Positions 61,570-62,611 of a stretch of 62,611 bases of DNA are shown piece by piece (the stretch's first letter is position 1; the number at the start of each line of letters is the position of its first letter). The notes under the pieces were generated by a model. The model had not been told where the DNA came from and searched no databases. It worked only from the letters and a program-made list of their open reading frames with translations. Made by a program: the position numbers and the translations under genes. Where the stretch lies: NCBI GenBank assembly GCA_030698375.1, contig JAUYLL010000019.1, forward strand, positions 1 to 62,611, written 5' to 3'. Source of the stretch: Nocardioides sp. (GTDB taxonomy: Bacteria > Actinomycetota > Actinomycetes > Propionibacteriales > Nocardioidaceae).

Positions 61570-62611
61570 GTGGTGAACAGCGACGACCAGCCCATCGACA
61601 AGCTCAAGGACGTCTCGCAGGACCTGATGAAGGCCGTCGGGGACCGGGCGATGTCCACCATCTCCGACAGCCTCGGCGGGCTTACCGACAAGCTCGAGGG
61701 CATCGCCGACGGGGTCCCCGGAGGCAAGGCGCTCAAGGAGGGCGGCAAGGCCGCCGCCGACGGCGAGTCACCGATCAAGGGCGCCCTCAAGGGCGCCGCG
61801 TCCAGCGTCAAGGACAAGGTCACCGGTGGAGGCGGTGGCGGCGGCGGTGGTGGTGGCAAAGCGCCCAAGTCGACGAACATCATCGAGTCGATCGACGTCG
61901 GCGTGCCTGTGTCGATCGCCTACAACCAGTGGACCGAGTTCGGCGCCTTCCCGTCGTTCATGAAGAAGGTCGAGAGCGTCGAGGCTGAAGACGAGACCAA
62001 GCTCACCTTCAAGGCGAAGATCTTCCTCAGCCACCGCACCTGGGAAGCGACGATCATCGAGCAGGTCCCCGATGAGCGGATCGTGTGGAAGTCCAAGGGC
62101 GAGAAGGGCCACGTCGACGGCGCGGTGACCTTCCACGAGATCGGGCCGAGGCTGACCCGGATCCTCGTTGTCCTCGAGTACTACCCCCAAGGCCTGTTCG
62201 AGAAGACCGGGAACATCTGGGAGGCGCAGGGGCGACGTGCCCGCGCCGAGCTCCGCCACTTCCGCCGCCACGTCATGACCCGCACCGCCCTCGAGCCCGA
62301 CGAGGTCGAGGGCTGGCGCGGAGTCATCGAGGACAGCGAGGTCGTGAAGTCTCACGAGGACGTGGTCGACGAGGAGGAGCAGGAGCAGCAGGACGCCGAG
62401 GGCGAGGAGAACGAAGAGGAGTCCGAGCCCGAGGACGAGTACGAGGAGTCGGAGGAGCCCGAGGAGGGCGAGGAGGCCGAGGAGCCCGAGGAGGGCGAGG
62501 AGGCCGACGACGAGTACGAGGAGGAAGAGGAAGAGGAAGAGCCCGAAGGCGAGGAGGAGCCCGAGGACGACGCCGAGGACGAGGACGAGGAGGAGCCCGA
62601 GGACGACGCCG
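61570..62611 (+). CDS. SRPBCC-domain protein, probable gas-vesicle cluster member (3' truncated)
   Basis: An open frame of 347 codons runs off the right edge. It has an N-terminal helical segment (DKLKDVSQDLMKAVGDRAM), an 11-Gly linker, an SRPBCC (START-like) domain (about 100-220: IDVGVPVSIAYNQWTEFGAF, LSHRTWEATIIEQVP, DGAVTFHEIGPRLTRILVVL), then a long Glu/Asp tail. It begins at GTG (61570 or 61573), 6-9 bases after the preceding gene. The polycyclase-like domain is probably a lipid or small-ligand binder rather than an enzyme. Gas-vesicle structural genes would be expected to the right. Confidence 0.78.
   Translation, partial: MVNSDDQPIDKLKDVSQDLMKAVGDRAMSTISDSLGGLTDKLEGIADGVPGGKALKEGGKAAADGESPIKGALKGAASSVKDKVTGGGGGGGGGGGKAPKSTNIIESIDVGVPVSIAYNQWTEFGAFPSFMKKVESVEAEDETKLTFKAKIFLSHRTWEATIIEQVPDERIVWKSKGEKGHVDGAVTFHEIGPRLTRILVVLEYYPQGLFEKTGNIWEAQGRRARAELRHFRRHVMTRTALEPDEVEGWRGVIEDSEVVKSHEDVVDEEEQEQQDAEGEENEEESEPEDEYEESEEPEEGEEAEEPEEGEEADDEYEEEEEEEEPEGEEEPEDDAEDEDEEEPEDDA

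Noticed and set aside
61833-61858. Run of GGT/GGC codons as a possible simple-sequence switch
   Set aside because: It encodes an 11-Gly linker with mixed codons in frame; length change would not shift the frame and there is no sign of phase variation.

Overview
The window looks like chromosomal DNA of a high-GC actinobacterium, most likely a Nocardioides-like member of the Nocardioidaceae. The evidence is the very GC-rich third codon positions, frequent GTG starts, many 4-bp start/stop overlaps, a mycothiol synthase, an orphan GlnR regulator and Streptomyces-type PHO boxes. The block from the DUF1416 protein through the CysA sulfurtransferase, thioredoxin, GlnR and MshD resembles the M. tuberculosis sseC-cysA-thiX-glnR-mshD neighbourhood. 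The ppk1-mutT1 and pst genes are also together here. No rRNA, tRNA or CRISPR array was seen, and no gene-free gap exceeds 300 bases.

Layout. 1-4.2 kb: a partial basic-tailed protein, a BKACE (DUF849) enzyme, D-aminoacyl-tRNA deacylase, a GDP-rhamnose pair (rmd-gmd) and a membrane-anchored discoidin-type protein. 4.3-9 kb: a translationally coupled operon of a glutamine-synthetase-like ligase, a DUF1116 (AllG/YlbE-like) protein and an APC permease, convergent with an Lrp/AsnC regulator. 9-15.4 kb: a sulfur operon preceded by a 25-residue leader peptide, an HTH-HEAT-like protein, a membrane thioredoxin, a MoaD-like protein, glnR and mshD. 15.5-16.6 kb: an HSL-type esterase.

16.7-23 kb holds a lasso-peptide gene cluster: nucleotidyltransferase (N), ABC exporter (D), B2 peptidase, B1/RRE protein, cyclase (C), a 33-residue precursor (A) and an HprK-like kinase (K). 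The predicted core is GTGLVPEGLGLGS. It would form a 7-residue ring (Gly1-Glu7) and a tail with no bulky plug, ending in the Ser that kinases of this class modify. Its leader has Gln where Thr is normally conserved. A perfect 39-bp palindrome fills the gap between the divergent B1 and cyclase genes and carries both ribosome binding sites.

23-33 kb is a phosphate region: ppk1 and pstS each preceded by 11-nt-spaced PHO-box repeats, then mutT1 and pstCAB. A DUF559-type nuclease gene bracketed by two related palindromic repeats interrupts it. 33-39 kb is an arsenic resistance island of two divergent units (arsR/acr3-arsC-arsO and flavoprotein-MFS/arsR2), with a frameshifted MFS gene. 39-50 kb holds a cold-shock protein, a secreted M15-like peptidase, a FlgN-like protein and a FliA-type sigma factor, a spermidine-synthase-like membrane protein, a DUF1501/DUF1800 pair, and Pro-Glu-repeat and secreted proteins.

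50-62.6 kb holds a DUF305 lipoprotein, a Rieske oxygenase/oxidoreductase operon with a TetR repressor, a fragment of an Old-Yellow-type oxidoreductase, GTP-PEPCK with an ArsR-type regulator, two surface LVIVD-repeat proteins with sorting-like tails, and two genes that look like the left end of a gas-vesicle cluster running off the right edge.
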